A DNA stretch of 37,077 nucleotides from CAURMH01 sp963525745 (GCA_963525745.1 CAURMH010000008.1:1-37077); one strand, 5' to 3'; shown: positions 8,497 through 17,764, counted from the stretch's first letter. Program-made: numbers and translations. Notes: generated from the sequence alone by a model not told the origin.

Positions 8497-8502
8497 TAAA
8501 TA

Positions 8503-8534
8503 AAAATAGCGCGGATATTTTTCCGCGCTATTTT
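8503..8534. terminator. Bidirectional terminator
   Basis: A 13-bp perfect stem (AAAATAGCGCGGA, 8503-8515; TCCGCGCTATTTT, 8522-8534) with a six-base loop. It lies between the convergent pyruvyl transferase-like and lipoprotein genes, and A/T-rich flanks allow termination both ways. Confidence 0.88.
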
Positions 8535-8542
8535 CTTTTATT

Positions 8543-9403
8543 TTAATATTTCTTATAAAAAACCGATGGTCCCTGTGTTCCGCCATAACGGAGAGCCCCT
8601 TCTTGCGATCTAACTTCCGAACCTGATGAAGTAATTTCAACACGACGATTTGGTTTCAAACACTCAATTTCCTGAGCACTACCGTGACGGAAACCTTCAC
8701 AAGCTTTAAGCTGATCCCTTTTACCGTAACCAATTGCGGTAATATGTGCGACAACACCATTTTCCATTAAACGAGCTTTAACGCGGTCGGCTCGACGCTG
8801 AGACAAAGCCAAATTATAGGAATCTGAACCTAAACGATCCGTATAACCGGCAACTTTAACTTCTTTCGCTTTTAGCGATTTTAATTGTGCTGCAACGTTA
8901 TCAACAACGACTGCACCTTGTTGAGTTAACGTATCTTTATCAAAATCAAATAGAAAATCACCGCTTAAGTTAAAAGAACTACTTCCATTACATTTATTCG
9001 GATACCAGAAGAAACTTTGTGCTTTCCCTTCTCTATCAAATAAAATTTTGTATTGGCAGATTTTATGTTCACCGTTTTCACGATAGTTAAACACATAGTT
9101 CCACTCATCTACACCATACAATCCTTCCCAAAAATGAGGGCGGCCGATCAAATTGTAGAGCTGCGGCTTATCCATTCCGCGTTCAATCATACGAACGCTG
9201 TCCCAATTCGGCCAAGAACCATATAAAGTATCGACATCGTTAAATGTTGCATCTTCAACTTTCGGCCAAACCAATTTTGGTGTTGGAACACCATCAACAT
9301 TCTCATAAATAGGTAAACCACTGTCGGTAACTTGACTTAAATTACCACAGGCGGCCGCCGTTGCGACCGCCACAGCTGATAATAAAACACGAGACAATTT
9401 CAT
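8543..9403 (-). CDS. OmpA-family lipoprotein with a BamE/SmpA-like N-terminal domain
   Basis: A 286-residue predicted outer-membrane lipoprotein. MKLSRVLLSAVAVATAAAC looks like a lipoprotein signal peptide with Cys19 as the lipidated residue, although the lipobox (AAAC) is not the textbook LAGC. Residues 70-115 resemble SmpA/OmlA/BamE domains (RGMDKPQLYNLIGRPHF, then WNYVF). Residues 150-260 are an OmpA-like peptidoglycan-binding domain: FDFDKDTLTQQG, GYTDRLGSDSYNLALSQRRAD and a terminal PNRRVEI containing the conserved D, L-S and R positions. It probably ties the outer membrane to peptidoglycan. It is monocistronic, with a good -10 box about 95 bases upstream. Confidence 0.82.
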   Translation of the reverse strand: MKLSRVLLSAVAVATAAACGNLSQVTDSGLPIYENVDGVPTPKLVWPKVEDATFNDVDTLYGSWPNWDSVRMIERGMDKPQLYNLIGRPHFWEGLYGVDEWNYVFNYRENGEHKICQYKILFDREGKAQSFFWYPNKCNGSSSFNLSGDFLFDFDKDTLTQQGAVVVDNVAAQLKSLKAKEVKVAGYTDRLGSDSYNLALSQRRADRVKARLMENGVVAHITAIGYGKRDQLKACEGFRHGSAQEIECLKPNRRVEITSSGSEVRSQEGALRYGGTQGPSVFYKKY

Positions 9404-9497
9404 ATTTCTATCCTTAAAGAATTAAAAGGTTACATCATGAACTAAAGTAGGTACTGGGCGTCCATAGTAGTAAGAAATTGCTAATTTGTAAACCTTA

Positions 9498-9503
9498 ATT
9501 ATA
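9498..9503 (-). promoter_or_regulatory. Candidate -10 box for the OmpA-like lipoprotein gene
   Basis: TATAAT reads leftwards here, about 95 bases before the start codon. A TTGACA lies farther upstream, near 9530, but the spacing of about 29 bases is too long for a normal pair. The promoter is therefore tentative. Confidence 0.35.
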
Positions 9504-9551
9504 GCTTAGATGACTATATTGCAGATATTTTTTGTCAAAAAATGTAAAGTA

Positions 9552-9565
9552 CCGTTTATTAACGG
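9552..9565 (-). terminator. Possible weak terminator for sohB
   Basis: CCGTT (9561-9565 read leftwards), a four-base loop and AACGG form a 5-bp stem just after the sohB stop, followed at some distance by a T-run. The stem is short and the T-run is displaced, so confidence is low. Confidence 0.35.
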
Positions 9566-9570
9566 GTCCA

Positions 9571-10626
9571 TTATTTTATATATTCCCGCGCGTTTCTATG
9601 TAAAAGCCCGGAAATCAAACTGAGTACACTTTCTTCAGCTTGTTTACTTAATTTTTGGATCAAGGGCTTTTTGATTTTATATTTCACACCGATCACGGAT
9701 TTATCTTTCATTTTATCCAACAAAAGATCATCACTGGTGGCCAGTTCATCGACAAGCTGCAACGCCAATGCCTGTTGTCCGAACCAATGCTCCCCGGTCG
9801 CAATCTGACTCATATCCAAGTGCGGTCGATTTTCTGCCACAAATTGCTTAAATAATTGATTTGTTTCCTCCAATTCCTGCTGGAATTTTTGTTTCCCTTT
9901 TTCGGTATTTTCGCCCAATACCGTCACAGTGCGTTTAAATTCGCCTGCCGTCATCACATCGACATCCACATCATGCTTCTTCAATAAGCGGTGAATATTC
10001 GGCACTTGCGCTACAACGCCAATGGAACCGATAATCGCAAAAGGCGCCGCAACAATTTTATCCGCCACACACGCCATCATATAACCGCCGCTAGCAGCAA
10101 CTTTATCTACCGCAACGGTTAGTTTAATCCCTTTTGATTTTAATCGCGCCAATTGAGAGGCTGCTAACCCATAGCCGTAAACCACGCCGCCCGGGCTTTC
10201 AAGACGCAGCAAAACTTCATCCTCAGCTTCAGCGACATCAATAATCGCCGACACTTCCTCGCGAAGTGCGGTCGTTTCCGACGCAGAAATATCGCCTTTA
10301 AAATCCAGCACATAAACGCAAGGCTTACGCGCGTCCTTTTCGCCTTTTTTGAGTTTGTCTTTTAATGCCTTTGCTTCCGCCTTTTTGGCTTTTTTTTCCG
10401 TTTTCTCAAGCTGTTTTATCTCTTCTTCAGACAGATGAAAATCGCGCAAATGTCTTGCATTCGTTTTAAATTCCTCCGCCAAATCTTTCAATATCAGTTC
10501 GCCTACGTGCAAAGTATTACGTTGCTTGATTGAAATTAAAACGGCCGCAATGACCGCGATAACAAATAACAACGTTAAAATTTCTAAAATAAAAATACCA
10601 TAACCGGTCAAAATATCAGACCACAT
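9571..10626 (-). CDS. sohB: SohB, inner-membrane S49 serine protease
   Basis: A 351-residue SppA/SohB-type peptidase; E. coli SohB has 349. An N-terminal membrane anchor spans about residues 10-33, followed by a charged, Lys/Glu-rich helical stretch at 60-100 and the protease domain. The family's Ser/Lys dyad is visible as S179 in VAASGGYMMA and K231 in AGEFKRT. The ESPGGVVYGYG loop near 143-153 is also characteristic. SohB is a periplasm-facing peptidase whose substrates are poorly known; in E. coli extra copies suppress loss of HtrA. It is divergent from asnS, and two uptake signals lie inside the gene. Confidence 0.93.
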   Translation of the reverse strand: MWSDILTGYGIFILEILTLLFVIAVIAAVLISIKQRNTLHVGELILKDLAEEFKTNARHLRDFHLSEEEIKQLEKTEKKAKKAEAKALKDKLKKGEKDARKPCVYVLDFKGDISASETTALREEVSAIIDVAEAEDEVLLRLESPGGVVYGYGLAASQLARLKSKGIKLTVAVDKVAASGGYMMACVADKIVAAPFAIIGSIGVVAQVPNIHRLLKKHDVDVDVMTAGEFKRTVTVLGENTEKGKQKFQQELEETNQLFKQFVAENRPHLDMSQIATGEHWFGQQALALQLVDELATSDDLLLDKMKDKSVIGVKYKIKKPLIQKLSKQAEESVLSLISGLLHRNAREYIK

Positions 10627-10768
10627 AAGTTTTCTCCTTCACGAAACCAAGGGCGCATTTTACTTTGTAAACCACATTGATACTAACTTTTTTATGGAAA
10701 ATTTTCTGATTTAAGGTAAACTAGCAGCATTTTTATTGCCTAATTTACTATGATTTACAGAGGTTTAT

Positions 10769-12172
10769 ATGTCTAAAATTGCATCCATTGTCGATGTGTT
10801 ACAGGGCAAGGTCGGAATTGGTGAAAAAATTACCGTTCGAGGTTGGGTTCGTACCCGTCGCGACTCCAAAGCCGGGCTTTCTTTTTTAGCGGTTTATGAT
10901 GGGTCATGTTTTGAGCCGATCCAGGTCATTATTAATCAAACAATCGAAAATTACGCCTCCGATGTTTTACGCTTAACTGCCGGCTGTTCCGTTATCATCA
11001 GCGGAACGGTCGTCGAATCGCCGGCGGAAGGACAAGCCGTTGAATTACAAGCGGAAAAAGTAGAAGTCGCCGGTTGGGTGGAAGATCCTGATACTTATCC
11101 GATGGCGGCAAAACGTCACTCTATTGAATATTTACGCGAAGTGGCACATCTTCGCCCGCGCACCAATATTATCGGCGCCGTTGCACGTGTTCGTCACAGC
11201 TTAGCCCAAGCCATTCATCGCTTCTTTCATGAACAAGGATTTTACTGGGTCGCCACGCCATTAATCACCGCTTCAGACACCGAAGGGGCGGGCGAAATGT
11301 TCCGCGTTTCGACGTTAGATTTAGAAAATCTGCCCCGTAATGAAAAAGGTAAGGTAGATTTTAGCCAAGACTTTTTCGGCAAAGAAGCCTTTTTAACGGT
11401 TTCCGGTCAATTAAACGGTGAAACTTATGCCTGTGCATTGAGCAAAATTTATACCTTCGGCCCAACATTCCGGGCGGAAAACTCCAATACGACACGCCAT
11501 CTTGCCGAGTTCTGGATGGTTGAGCCTGAAGTGGCTTTCGCTACCCTCGCCGATAATGCCAAACTGGCCGAAGATATGTTGAAATATGTCTTCCGTGCCG
11601 TGTTGGCAGAACGCAAAGACGATTTAAAATTCTTTGAAAAACATGTAGATAAAGACGTTATCACACGATTAGAAAACTTCGTGAACGCCGATTTTGCACA
11701 AATTGATTACACCGATGCCATTGAAGTTTTACTAAAATCCGGCAAGAAATTCGAATTTCCGGTTTCTTGGGGAATCGATCTTTCGTCCGAACATGAACGC
11801 TATTTAGCGGAAGAATATTTTAAGTCACCGGTCGTAGTGAAAAATTATCCGAAAGACATTAAAGCGTTTTATATGCGCTTAAATGACGACGGCAAAACCG
11901 TCGCCGCCATGGATGTTTTAGCGCCGGGTATCGGTGAAATTATCGGCGGTTCACAACGTGAAGAACGCTTGGAGGTATTAGATCAACGTATGGCCGAAAT
12001 GGGGTTAAACCCTTATGATTACTGGTGGTATCGTGATTTACGCAAATATGGCACCGTGCCTCATTCAGGTTTTGGACTTGGTTTTGAACGTCTGATTGTT
12101 TATGTGACCGGCGTGCAAAATATTCGTGACGTTATTCCGTTCCCACGCTCGCCTCGCAACGCAAGTTTCTAG
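10769..12172 (+). CDS. asnS: Asparaginyl-tRNA synthetase
   Basis: Charges tRNA-Asn with asparagine using ATP. The 467-residue product has the usual architecture: an N-terminal OB-fold anticodon-binding domain (about 10-105, ITVRGWVRTRRDSKAGLSF) and a class II catalytic core. The motif 2 region is TFGPTFRAENSNTTRHLAEF and motif 3 is GFGLGFERLI near the end. The protein ends in IRDVIPFPRSPRNASF, a conserved C-terminus for this enzyme. GAGG stands about seven bases before the ATG. It is a single gene closed by a terminator built from two uptake signals. Confidence 0.97.
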   Translation: MSKIASIVDVLQGKVGIGEKITVRGWVRTRRDSKAGLSFLAVYDGSCFEPIQVIINQTIENYASDVLRLTAGCSVIISGTVVESPAEGQAVELQAEKVEVAGWVEDPDTYPMAAKRHSIEYLREVAHLRPRTNIIGAVARVRHSLAQAIHRFFHEQGFYWVATPLITASDTEGAGEMFRVSTLDLENLPRNEKGKVDFSQDFFGKEAFLTVSGQLNGETYACALSKIYTFGPTFRAENSNTTRHLAEFWMVEPEVAFATLADNAKLAEDMLKYVFRAVLAERKDDLKFFEKHVDKDVITRLENFVNADFAQIDYTDAIEVLLKSGKKFEFPVSWGIDLSSEHERYLAEEYFKSPVVVKNYPKDIKAFYMRLNDDGKTVAAMDVLAPGIGEIIGGSQREERLEVLDQRMAEMGLNPYDYWWYRDLRKYGTVPHSGFGLGFERLIVYVTGVQNIRDVIPFPRSPRNASF

Positions 12173-12191
12173 CCAAAACTTTTTTAAAATC

Positions 12192-12218
12192 GACCGCACT
12201 TTTTAACAAAGTGCGGTC
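12192..12218 (+). terminator. asnS terminator made of an inverted pair of uptake signals
   Basis: GACCGCACTTT (12192-12202), loop TTAAC, AAAGTGCGGTC (12208-12218): an 11-bp perfect stem followed by ATTATTTTTCATTTTT. Each arm contains a complete 9-base uptake signal. Inverted uptake-signal pairs acting as terminators are a known habit of Haemophilus-type genomes. Confidence 0.9.
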
Positions 12219-12251
12219 ATTATTTTTCATTTTTATTTAGGGCAACACGCG

Positions 12252-12950
12252 ATGGATAAAATTAAACAACTTTTTGCCAATAATTACAGTTGGGCAAAGA
12301 GAATGAAGGAAGAAAATTCCACGTATTTTAAAGAACTGGCTGATCACCAAACACCCCATTATTTGTGGATAGGCTGCTCCGACAGTCGTGTTCCCGCCGA
12401 AAAACTTACTAATCTGGAACCCGGCGAATTATTTGTTCACCGCAATGTGGCCAATCAAGTCATCCACACCGATTTAAATTGCCTTTCAGTGGTGCAATAC
12501 GCGGTGGATGTATTAAATATCGAGCACATTATTATCTGCGGCCACACTAATTGCGGCGGCATTAAAGCGGCTATGGCGGATCAAGATCTTGGGTTAATTA
12601 ATAACTGGTTGTTACATATTCGCGATATTTGGTTTAAGCATGGCCATTTACTGGGAAATTTATCGCCTGAAAAGCGGGCGGATATGCTCACCAAAATTAA
12701 TGTGGCTGAACAAGTTTACAATCTCGGGCGCTCGTCTATTGTAAAAGGGGCATGGGAAAAAGGGAAAAAACTGCATTTACACGGCTGGGTTTATGATGTT
12801 AACGATGGTTTTTTAGTCGATCAAGGCGTCATTGCCACAAGCCGTGAAACCTTAGAAATTTCTTATCGCAATGCCATTGCCCGTCTTTTAACAATGAATG
12901 AAGATGATTTATTAAAAAAAGCCCCTGCAGATACCACGATTCCCGCATAA
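12252..12950 (+). CDS. can: Beta-class carbonic anhydrase, type II allosteric form
   Basis: Interconverts CO2 and bicarbonate, supplying bicarbonate to carboxylases at low CO2. The 232-residue product has zinc ligands C42, D44 (CSDSRVP), H98 and C101 (CGHTNCGG), plus R46 forming the Asp-Arg dyad. W39, R64 and Y181 are also present; these form the bicarbonate inhibitory site described for the H. influenzae enzyme. The same site and numbering imply bicarbonate-controlled switching and pH dependence. It sits between asnS and argH as its own unit, with the asnS terminator upstream. Confidence 0.95.
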   Translation: MDKIKQLFANNYSWAKRMKEENSTYFKELADHQTPHYLWIGCSDSRVPAEKLTNLEPGELFVHRNVANQVIHTDLNCLSVVQYAVDVLNIEHIIICGHTNCGGIKAAMADQDLGLINNWLLHIRDIWFKHGHLLGNLSPEKRADMLTKINVAEQVYNLGRSSIVKGAWEKGKKLHLHGWVYDVNDGFLVDQGVIATSRETLEISYRNAIARLLTMNEDDLLKKAPADTTIPA

Positions 12951-13052
12951 TTTAAATTCGTTTTAATTAAAGTACCGCAATTTGAAACATTGCGAGACAC
13001 AATCTTTTTACTTATCATCACTAAAATTGATTCATAAAAAAGGATAACCGTT

Positions 13053-14429
13053 ATGGCACTTTGGGGAGGCCGCTTTACACAAGCGGCGGATAAACGCTTT
13101 AAAGCATTCAACGATTCTCTTCGCTTTGATTATCGCTTGGCCGAGCAGGATATTATCGGTTCTATCGGTTGGTCGAAGGCATTAATGAACGTCAATGTGT
13201 TGACCCAAGCGGAGCAACAACAATTGGAACGGGCATTAAACGAACTGTTAATCGAAGTGCGGTCAAATCCGCAAAATATTTTACAAGATGACGCGGAAGA
13301 TATTCACAGCTGGGTAGAAAGCAAATTAATCGACAAAGTCGGTAATTTAGGTAAAAAGCTCCATACCGGACGCAGCCGTAATGATCAAGTAGCGCTGGAT
13401 ATAAAATTGTGGTGCAAACAACGCATTTCCGAACTACAACGCTCAGTTCGTCAATTGCAACAGGCTTTCGTCACCATCGCCGAACGCAACCAAGAGGCCG
13501 TCATGCCGGGCTATACGCATTTACAGCGCGCCCAACCGATCACCTTCGCTCACTGGTGTATGGCTTATTTTGAAATGTTTGAACGGGATTACTCACGCTT
13601 GATGGATGCCGAGCAACGAATGAACACCTGCCCGCTCGGTAGCGGCGCATTAGCCGGCACGGCTTATGCCATTGATCGGGAGGCCCTTGCCGCCGATCTT
13701 GATTTCGCGTTCGCCACACGAAACAGTTTGGATTCCGTTTCCGATCGCGATCATATCGTGGAATTATTATCTGCCGCCTCATTAAGTATGGTTCATTTAT
13801 CACGATTTGCGGAAGATATGATTATTTTCAACAGCGGCGAAGCTAATTTTATCGAATTGTCCGATCGCGTCACTTCGGGTTCCTCGCTGATGCCGCAAAA
13901 GAAAAACCCTGACGCTTGCGAACTTATTCGTGGCAAAACAGGCCGCGTCATCGGCGCATTGTCAGGAATGTTGGTGACCTTAAAAGGCTTGCCGCTTGCC
14001 TATAATAAAGATATGCAGGAAGACAAAGAAGGCATTTTCGACGCGTTAGACACTTGGCAGGATTGCCTTGATATGGCGGCATTCGTGCTGGATGAATTAA
14101 AAGTAAATCTTGAACAAACCCGTGAGGCGGCATTAAAAGGCTATTCAAACGCCACCGAATTAGCCGACTATTTGGTTGCCAAAGGGGTTCCGTTTCGCGA
14201 TTCGCATCACATTGTCGGCGAAGCGGTGGTTTATGCCATTAATGCGCACAAAGCGTTAGAAGAATTGACACTTACCGAATTTCAGCAATTTAGTGCGGTC
14301 ATTTCCGACGATGTTTACGTGATTCTTTCGCTTCAATCTTGCTTAAATAAACGTTGTGCCAAAGGCGGCGTTTCGCCGATACGCGTCGCCGAAGCTATCG
14401 CGGAAGCGAAAAAAAGACTGGAGAATTGA
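13053..14429 (+). CDS. argH: Argininosuccinate lyase
   Basis: Last step of arginine synthesis: argininosuccinate to arginine plus fumarate. A 458-residue member of the aspartase/fumarase superfamily, full length. Visible landmarks are MALWGGRFTQAADKRFKAFN at the start, HTGRSRNDQVALDIKLW near 109-125, MPGYTHLQRAQPITFAHW near 151-168, and the signature GSSLMPQKKNPD from residue 276, carrying the catalytic-loop serine (277). AAGGATAACC precedes the ATG. A terminator hairpin follows. I see no convincing arginine-repressor box upstream, only one half-site-like TTCAT. No other arg gene adjoins it. Confidence 0.97.
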   Translation: MALWGGRFTQAADKRFKAFNDSLRFDYRLAEQDIIGSIGWSKALMNVNVLTQAEQQQLERALNELLIEVRSNPQNILQDDAEDIHSWVESKLIDKVGNLGKKLHTGRSRNDQVALDIKLWCKQRISELQRSVRQLQQAFVTIAERNQEAVMPGYTHLQRAQPITFAHWCMAYFEMFERDYSRLMDAEQRMNTCPLGSGALAGTAYAIDREALAADLDFAFATRNSLDSVSDRDHIVELLSAASLSMVHLSRFAEDMIIFNSGEANFIELSDRVTSGSSLMPQKKNPDACELIRGKTGRVIGALSGMLVTLKGLPLAYNKDMQEDKEGIFDALDTWQDCLDMAAFVLDELKVNLEQTREAALKGYSNATELADYLVAKGVPFRDSHHIVGEAVVYAINAHKALEELTLTEFQQFSAVISDDVYVILSLQSCLNKRCAKGGVSPIRVAEAIAEAKKRLEN

Positions 14430-14453
14430 AGATGATCTTCTGTAAAGAGAAAG

Positions 14454-14478
14454 CGGGCATTTGCCCGTTTTATTTTTT
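14454..14478 (+). terminator. argH terminator
   Basis: CGGGC (14454-14458), loop ATTT, GCCCG (14463-14467), followed by TTTTATTTTTT. A short GC stem with a T-run is a typical rho-independent terminator. Confidence 0.85.
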
Positions 14479-14527
14479 GCCATTGTGAAAATCTCTCACA
14501 AAACCGACCGCACTTTAAAATAAATTT

Positions 14528-14556
14528 TTAACATCATTCTAAAAATCAAGTACAAT
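14528..14556 (+). promoter_or_regulatory. Promoter for xseB-ispA-dxs
   Basis: TTAACA (14528-14533), a 17-base spacer and TACAAT (14551-14556), 36 bases before the xseB ATG. Both boxes match the sigma-70 consensus at five of six positions. The operon follows directly. Confidence 0.7.
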
Positions 14557-14592
14557 GCCCTCCTATTTATTTGTTTAGCAAGGATAATTTAC

Positions 14593-14838
14593 ATGGCGCG
14601 CAAACCGGTGGCCGAGCCTGATTTTGAAACGACATTGGTTCAATTAGAAGGCATCGTAACAAAGCTTGAAAGCGGCGAATTACCGTTGGAAGAAGCGTTA
14701 AAAGAATTTGAGCAAGGAATCAAACTGGCTCAATTAGGACAAGCGCGTTTACAACAGGCGGAGCAACATATTCAAATTTTATTAAAGAAAAGCGAAACGG
14801 CGGCGCCGACCGATTATCAAGGAAACGAATCGCCATGA
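14593..14838 (+). CDS. xseB: Exodeoxyribonuclease VII small subunit
   Basis: An 81-residue small subunit of exonuclease VII, which degrades single-stranded DNA from both ends with XseA. The family pattern FETTLVQLEGIVTKLESGELPLEEALKEFEQGIKL is clear at residues 11-45 and forms the two-helix hairpin. The ATG at 14593 follows AAGGATAATTTAC. Its stop overlaps the ispA start (ATGA). The xseB-ispA-dxs order is the same as in E. coli. xseA is not in the window. Confidence 0.95.
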   Translation: MARKPVAEPDFETTLVQLEGIVTKLESGELPLEEALKEFEQGIKLAQLGQARLQQAEQHIQILLKKSETAAPTDYQGNESP

Positions 14839-15728
14839 CCGCCCCGTTTACACAAAGGCTAAAACAAGTCCGAGAACGGATCGACGCATTTTTAACGAGC
14901 CGGTTTGATCTTATCGAAAGCCATCAAGCGCCATTACGCGACGCCATGAAATACGGTTTATTGCTTGGCGGCAAACGTATTCGCCCCTTTTTGGTTTATA
15001 CGACCGGAAACATGCTCGGCGCGAACGAACAAGATTTAGATTATGCGGCGGCGGCAATTGAAGCAATTCACGCCTATTCCTTAATTCACGATGATCTGCC
15101 CGCCATGGATAATGACGATTTACGCCGCGGTCAGCCGACCTGCCATATTGCCTTTGATGAAGCGACCGCCATTCTTGCCGGCGACGCATTACAAACCTTC
15201 GCATTTGAAATTATCACGCAAGCCCCACAACTTTCTGCAGAACAAAAATTAGGCTTAGTGAAAACCTTGGCACAAGCTTCGGGAGCGCAAGGTATGTGTT
15301 TGGGGCAAAGTCTCGATCTCATTTCCGAACATAAACAAATTAGTTTGACCGAATTGGAATTTATCCATCGTAACAAAACCGGAGCACTGTTGATTGCCGC
15401 CTTAAAACTTGGGTTTATTTGTTCGCCTCGTTTTGCAGACAAGCCGTTAGAGCAAATGCTGGTTCGTTATGCGCAAGCCATCGGGCTGGCTTTTCAGGTG
15501 CAGGACGATATTTTAGACATTGAGGGGGATAGTGCACAAATTGGCAAGCCGGTCGGTTCCGATCTCACTTTAGACAAAAGCACTTATCCGAAATTATTGG
15601 GGCTTGACGGCGCAAAACAAAAAGCCCAAGAGCTCTACCAAAGCGCCTTAACCGCCCTCGACAATATTCCTTTCGATACGACCGCACTTCGTGCCCTCGC
15701 TGAATTTATTATTACGAGAAACAATTAA
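14835..15728 (+). CDS. ispA: Farnesyl diphosphate synthase (geranyltranstransferase)
   Basis: Condenses IPP with DMAPP and then GPP to give farnesyl diphosphate, the precursor of undecaprenyl phosphate and quinone side chains. The 297-residue short-chain prenyl synthase has the first aspartate-rich motif as DDLPAMD at residues 86-92 (the longer DDxxxxD spacing of bacterial FPPS) and the second as DDILD at 224-228. GGKRIRPFL near 46-54 is the IPP-binding region. It is coupled to xseB by a four-base overlap and precedes dxs. Two uptake signals lie at its 3' end, one inside the gene and one just after the stop. Confidence 0.96.
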   Translation: MTAPFTQRLKQVRERIDAFLTSRFDLIESHQAPLRDAMKYGLLLGGKRIRPFLVYTTGNMLGANEQDLDYAAAAIEAIHAYSLIHDDLPAMDNDDLRRGQPTCHIAFDEATAILAGDALQTFAFEIITQAPQLSAEQKLGLVKTLAQASGAQGMCLGQSLDLISEHKQISLTELEFIHRNKTGALLIAALKLGFICSPRFADKPLEQMLVRYAQAIGLAFQVQDDILDIEGDSAQIGKPVGSDLTLDKSTYPKLLGLDGAKQKAQELYQSALTALDNIPFDTTALRALAEFIITRNN

Positions 15729-15777
15729 CGGCGACCGTATTGCATAAGTGCGGTCAAAAATGAATACGTTTTTTAAA

Positions 15778-17661
15778 ATGACGAATAATATGAACAACTA
15801 CCCTCTTTTATCTTTGATTAATTCGCCGGAAGATTTGCGCTTTTTAGATAAAAATCAATTGCCTCAACTTTGCCGAGAATTGCGCCGTTATCTTTTGGAA
15901 TCGGTGAGTCAAACCAGCGGACATTTAGCCTCCGGATTAGGCACCGTAGAACTCACCGTCGCCTTACATTACGTCTATAAAACGCCGTTCGATCAGCTGA
16001 TTTGGGATGTGGGACATCAGGCTTATCCGCATAAAATTTTAACCGGTCGCCGAGAGCAAATGTCCACAATCCGCCAAAAAGGCGGCATTCATCCTTTTCC
16101 TTGGCGTGAAGAAAGCGAATTTGACGTACTGAGTGTCGGGCATTCTTCCACCTCAATCAGCGCCGGACTTGGCATCGCCATTGCCGCCGAACGGGAAAAT
16201 GCCGGTCGTAAAACCGTTTGTGTTATCGGCGATGGCGCCATTACCGCCGGTATGGCGTTTGAAGCGCTAAACCATGCCGGTTCGCTGCATACGGATATGC
16301 TGGTTATTTTAAATGATAATGAAATGTCGATTTCCAAAAATGTCGGCGCACTCAATAACCACCTTGCCCGTATTTTTTCCGGTTCACTTTATTCCACCGT
16401 TCGCGACGGCAGTAAAAAAATTCTCGACAAAGTGCCCACCGTTAAAAATTTTATGAAAAAAACCGAAGAACACATGAAAGGCATCATGTTTTCACCGGAA
16501 AGTACGCTATTTGAAGAACTCGGTTTTAACTATATCGGCCCGATCGACGGTCATAATATCGATGATTTAATCGCAACGTTAACTAATATGCGCGACCTTA
16601 AAGGCCCGCAATTTCTGCATATTAAAACCAAAAAAGGAAAAGGCTACGCGCCGGCAGAAAAAGACCCTATCGGCTTTCACGGCGTACCAAAATTCAATCA
16701 TTTAAGCGGCGAATTACCGAAATCCAACACGACGCCGACCTATTCCAAAATTTTCGGCGACTGGCTGTGTGAAATAGCAGAACAGGATCCAAATGTTATC
16801 GGCATCACGCCGGCAATGCGAGAAGGCTCCGGTATGGTAGAATTTTCCGAGCGTTTCCCCGATCAATATTTTGATGTCGCTATCGCGGAACAACACGCTG
16901 TCACCTTTGCAGCCGGCCTAGCCATCGGCGGCTATAAACCGATCGTGGCCATTTATTCAACCTTTTTACAACGGGCTTACGATCAACTTATTCACGATGT
17001 CGCCATTCAAAACCTACCGGTACTGTTTGCCATTGATCGCGCCGGCATTGTCGGCGCCGACGGACAAACCCATCAAGGCGCATTCGACCTCAGTTTCATG
17101 CGCTGCATTCCAAATATGATCATCATGACCCCAAGCGATGAAAACGAATGTCGTCAAATGCTCTACACCGGCTACAAATGTAATAAACCTGCCGCCGTAC
17201 GCTATCCGCGCGGCAATGCGATCGGCGTAGAATTAACGCCGCTGGAAACATTGCCGATCGGTAAAGCCCGTTTCGTACGAAAAGGCGAGAAAATCGCCAT
17301 TTTAAATTTCGGCACGCTTTTACCTTCGGCCTTAGCCGCGGCAGAAAAACTCAATGCCACCGTCGTAGATATGCGATTTGTGAAACCGATTGACGTAGAA
17401 ATGATCGACGAGCTTGTCCAAACCCACCGTTATCTGGTGACACTGGAAGAAAATGCGATTCAAGGCGGTGCCGGATCGGCTGTCGCGGAAGTATTAAATT
17501 CTCTCGGCAAACCGACCGCACTTTTACAGCTCGGTTTACCCGACTTTTTTATTCCACAAGGAACACAACAAGAGGCATTGGCAGAAATTCAGTTGGATAC
17601 AAAAGGTATTGAAGCACAAATTATGGCGTTTCTTCAGAAAGAAGTACGGTTGAATTTTTGA
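15778..17661 (+). CDS. dxs: 1-deoxy-D-xylulose-5-phosphate synthase
   Basis: First, rate-limiting enzyme of the MEP isoprenoid pathway; it joins pyruvate and glyceraldehyde 3-phosphate using thiamine diphosphate. The chain is collinear with E. coli Dxs. It has GHLASGLGTVELTVALHYVY, DVGHQAYPHKILTGRR, the thiamine motif VIGDGAITAGMAFEALNHAG, then DVAIAEQHAVTFAAGLAIGG and LPDFFIPQGTQ. The start is uncertain: ATGs at 15760, 15778 and 15790 are in frame and none has a good ribosome site. I chose 15778 (MTNNMNNYPLL, 627 residues) because the family is about 620 long. A GTG at 15748 lies inside an uptake signal and is unlikely. Confidence 0.95.
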   Translation: MTNNMNNYPLLSLINSPEDLRFLDKNQLPQLCRELRRYLLESVSQTSGHLASGLGTVELTVALHYVYKTPFDQLIWDVGHQAYPHKILTGRREQMSTIRQKGGIHPFPWREESEFDVLSVGHSSTSISAGLGIAIAAERENAGRKTVCVIGDGAITAGMAFEALNHAGSLHTDMLVILNDNEMSISKNVGALNNHLARIFSGSLYSTVRDGSKKILDKVPTVKNFMKKTEEHMKGIMFSPESTLFEELGFNYIGPIDGHNIDDLIATLTNMRDLKGPQFLHIKTKKGKGYAPAEKDPIGFHGVPKFNHLSGELPKSNTTPTYSKIFGDWLCEIAEQDPNVIGITPAMREGSGMVEFSERFPDQYFDVAIAEQHAVTFAAGLAIGGYKPIVAIYSTFLQRAYDQLIHDVAIQNLPVLFAIDRAGIVGADGQTHQGAFDLSFMRCIPNMIIMTPSDENECRQMLYTGYKCNKPAAVRYPRGNAIGVELTPLETLPIGKARFVRKGEKIAILNFGTLLPSALAAAEKLNATVVDMRFVKPIDVEMIDELVQTHRYLVTLEENAIQGGAGSAVAEVLNSLGKPTALLQLGLPDFFIPQGTQQEALAEIQLDTKGIEAQIMAFLQKEVRLNF

Positions 17662-17764
17662 TTATTTTCAATGGTCAAGTGAACGATTTTATAAAATTCA
17701 AGTCTAACAAATTGCTAGTGTTCTTTGAACCGCGGTAATATTTTGTTATCTTTTTATATCCTCC

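Noticed and set aside
12951..13052. Arginine-repressor box before argH
   Set aside because: Only a single half-site-like TTCAT is visible; no paired palindrome.
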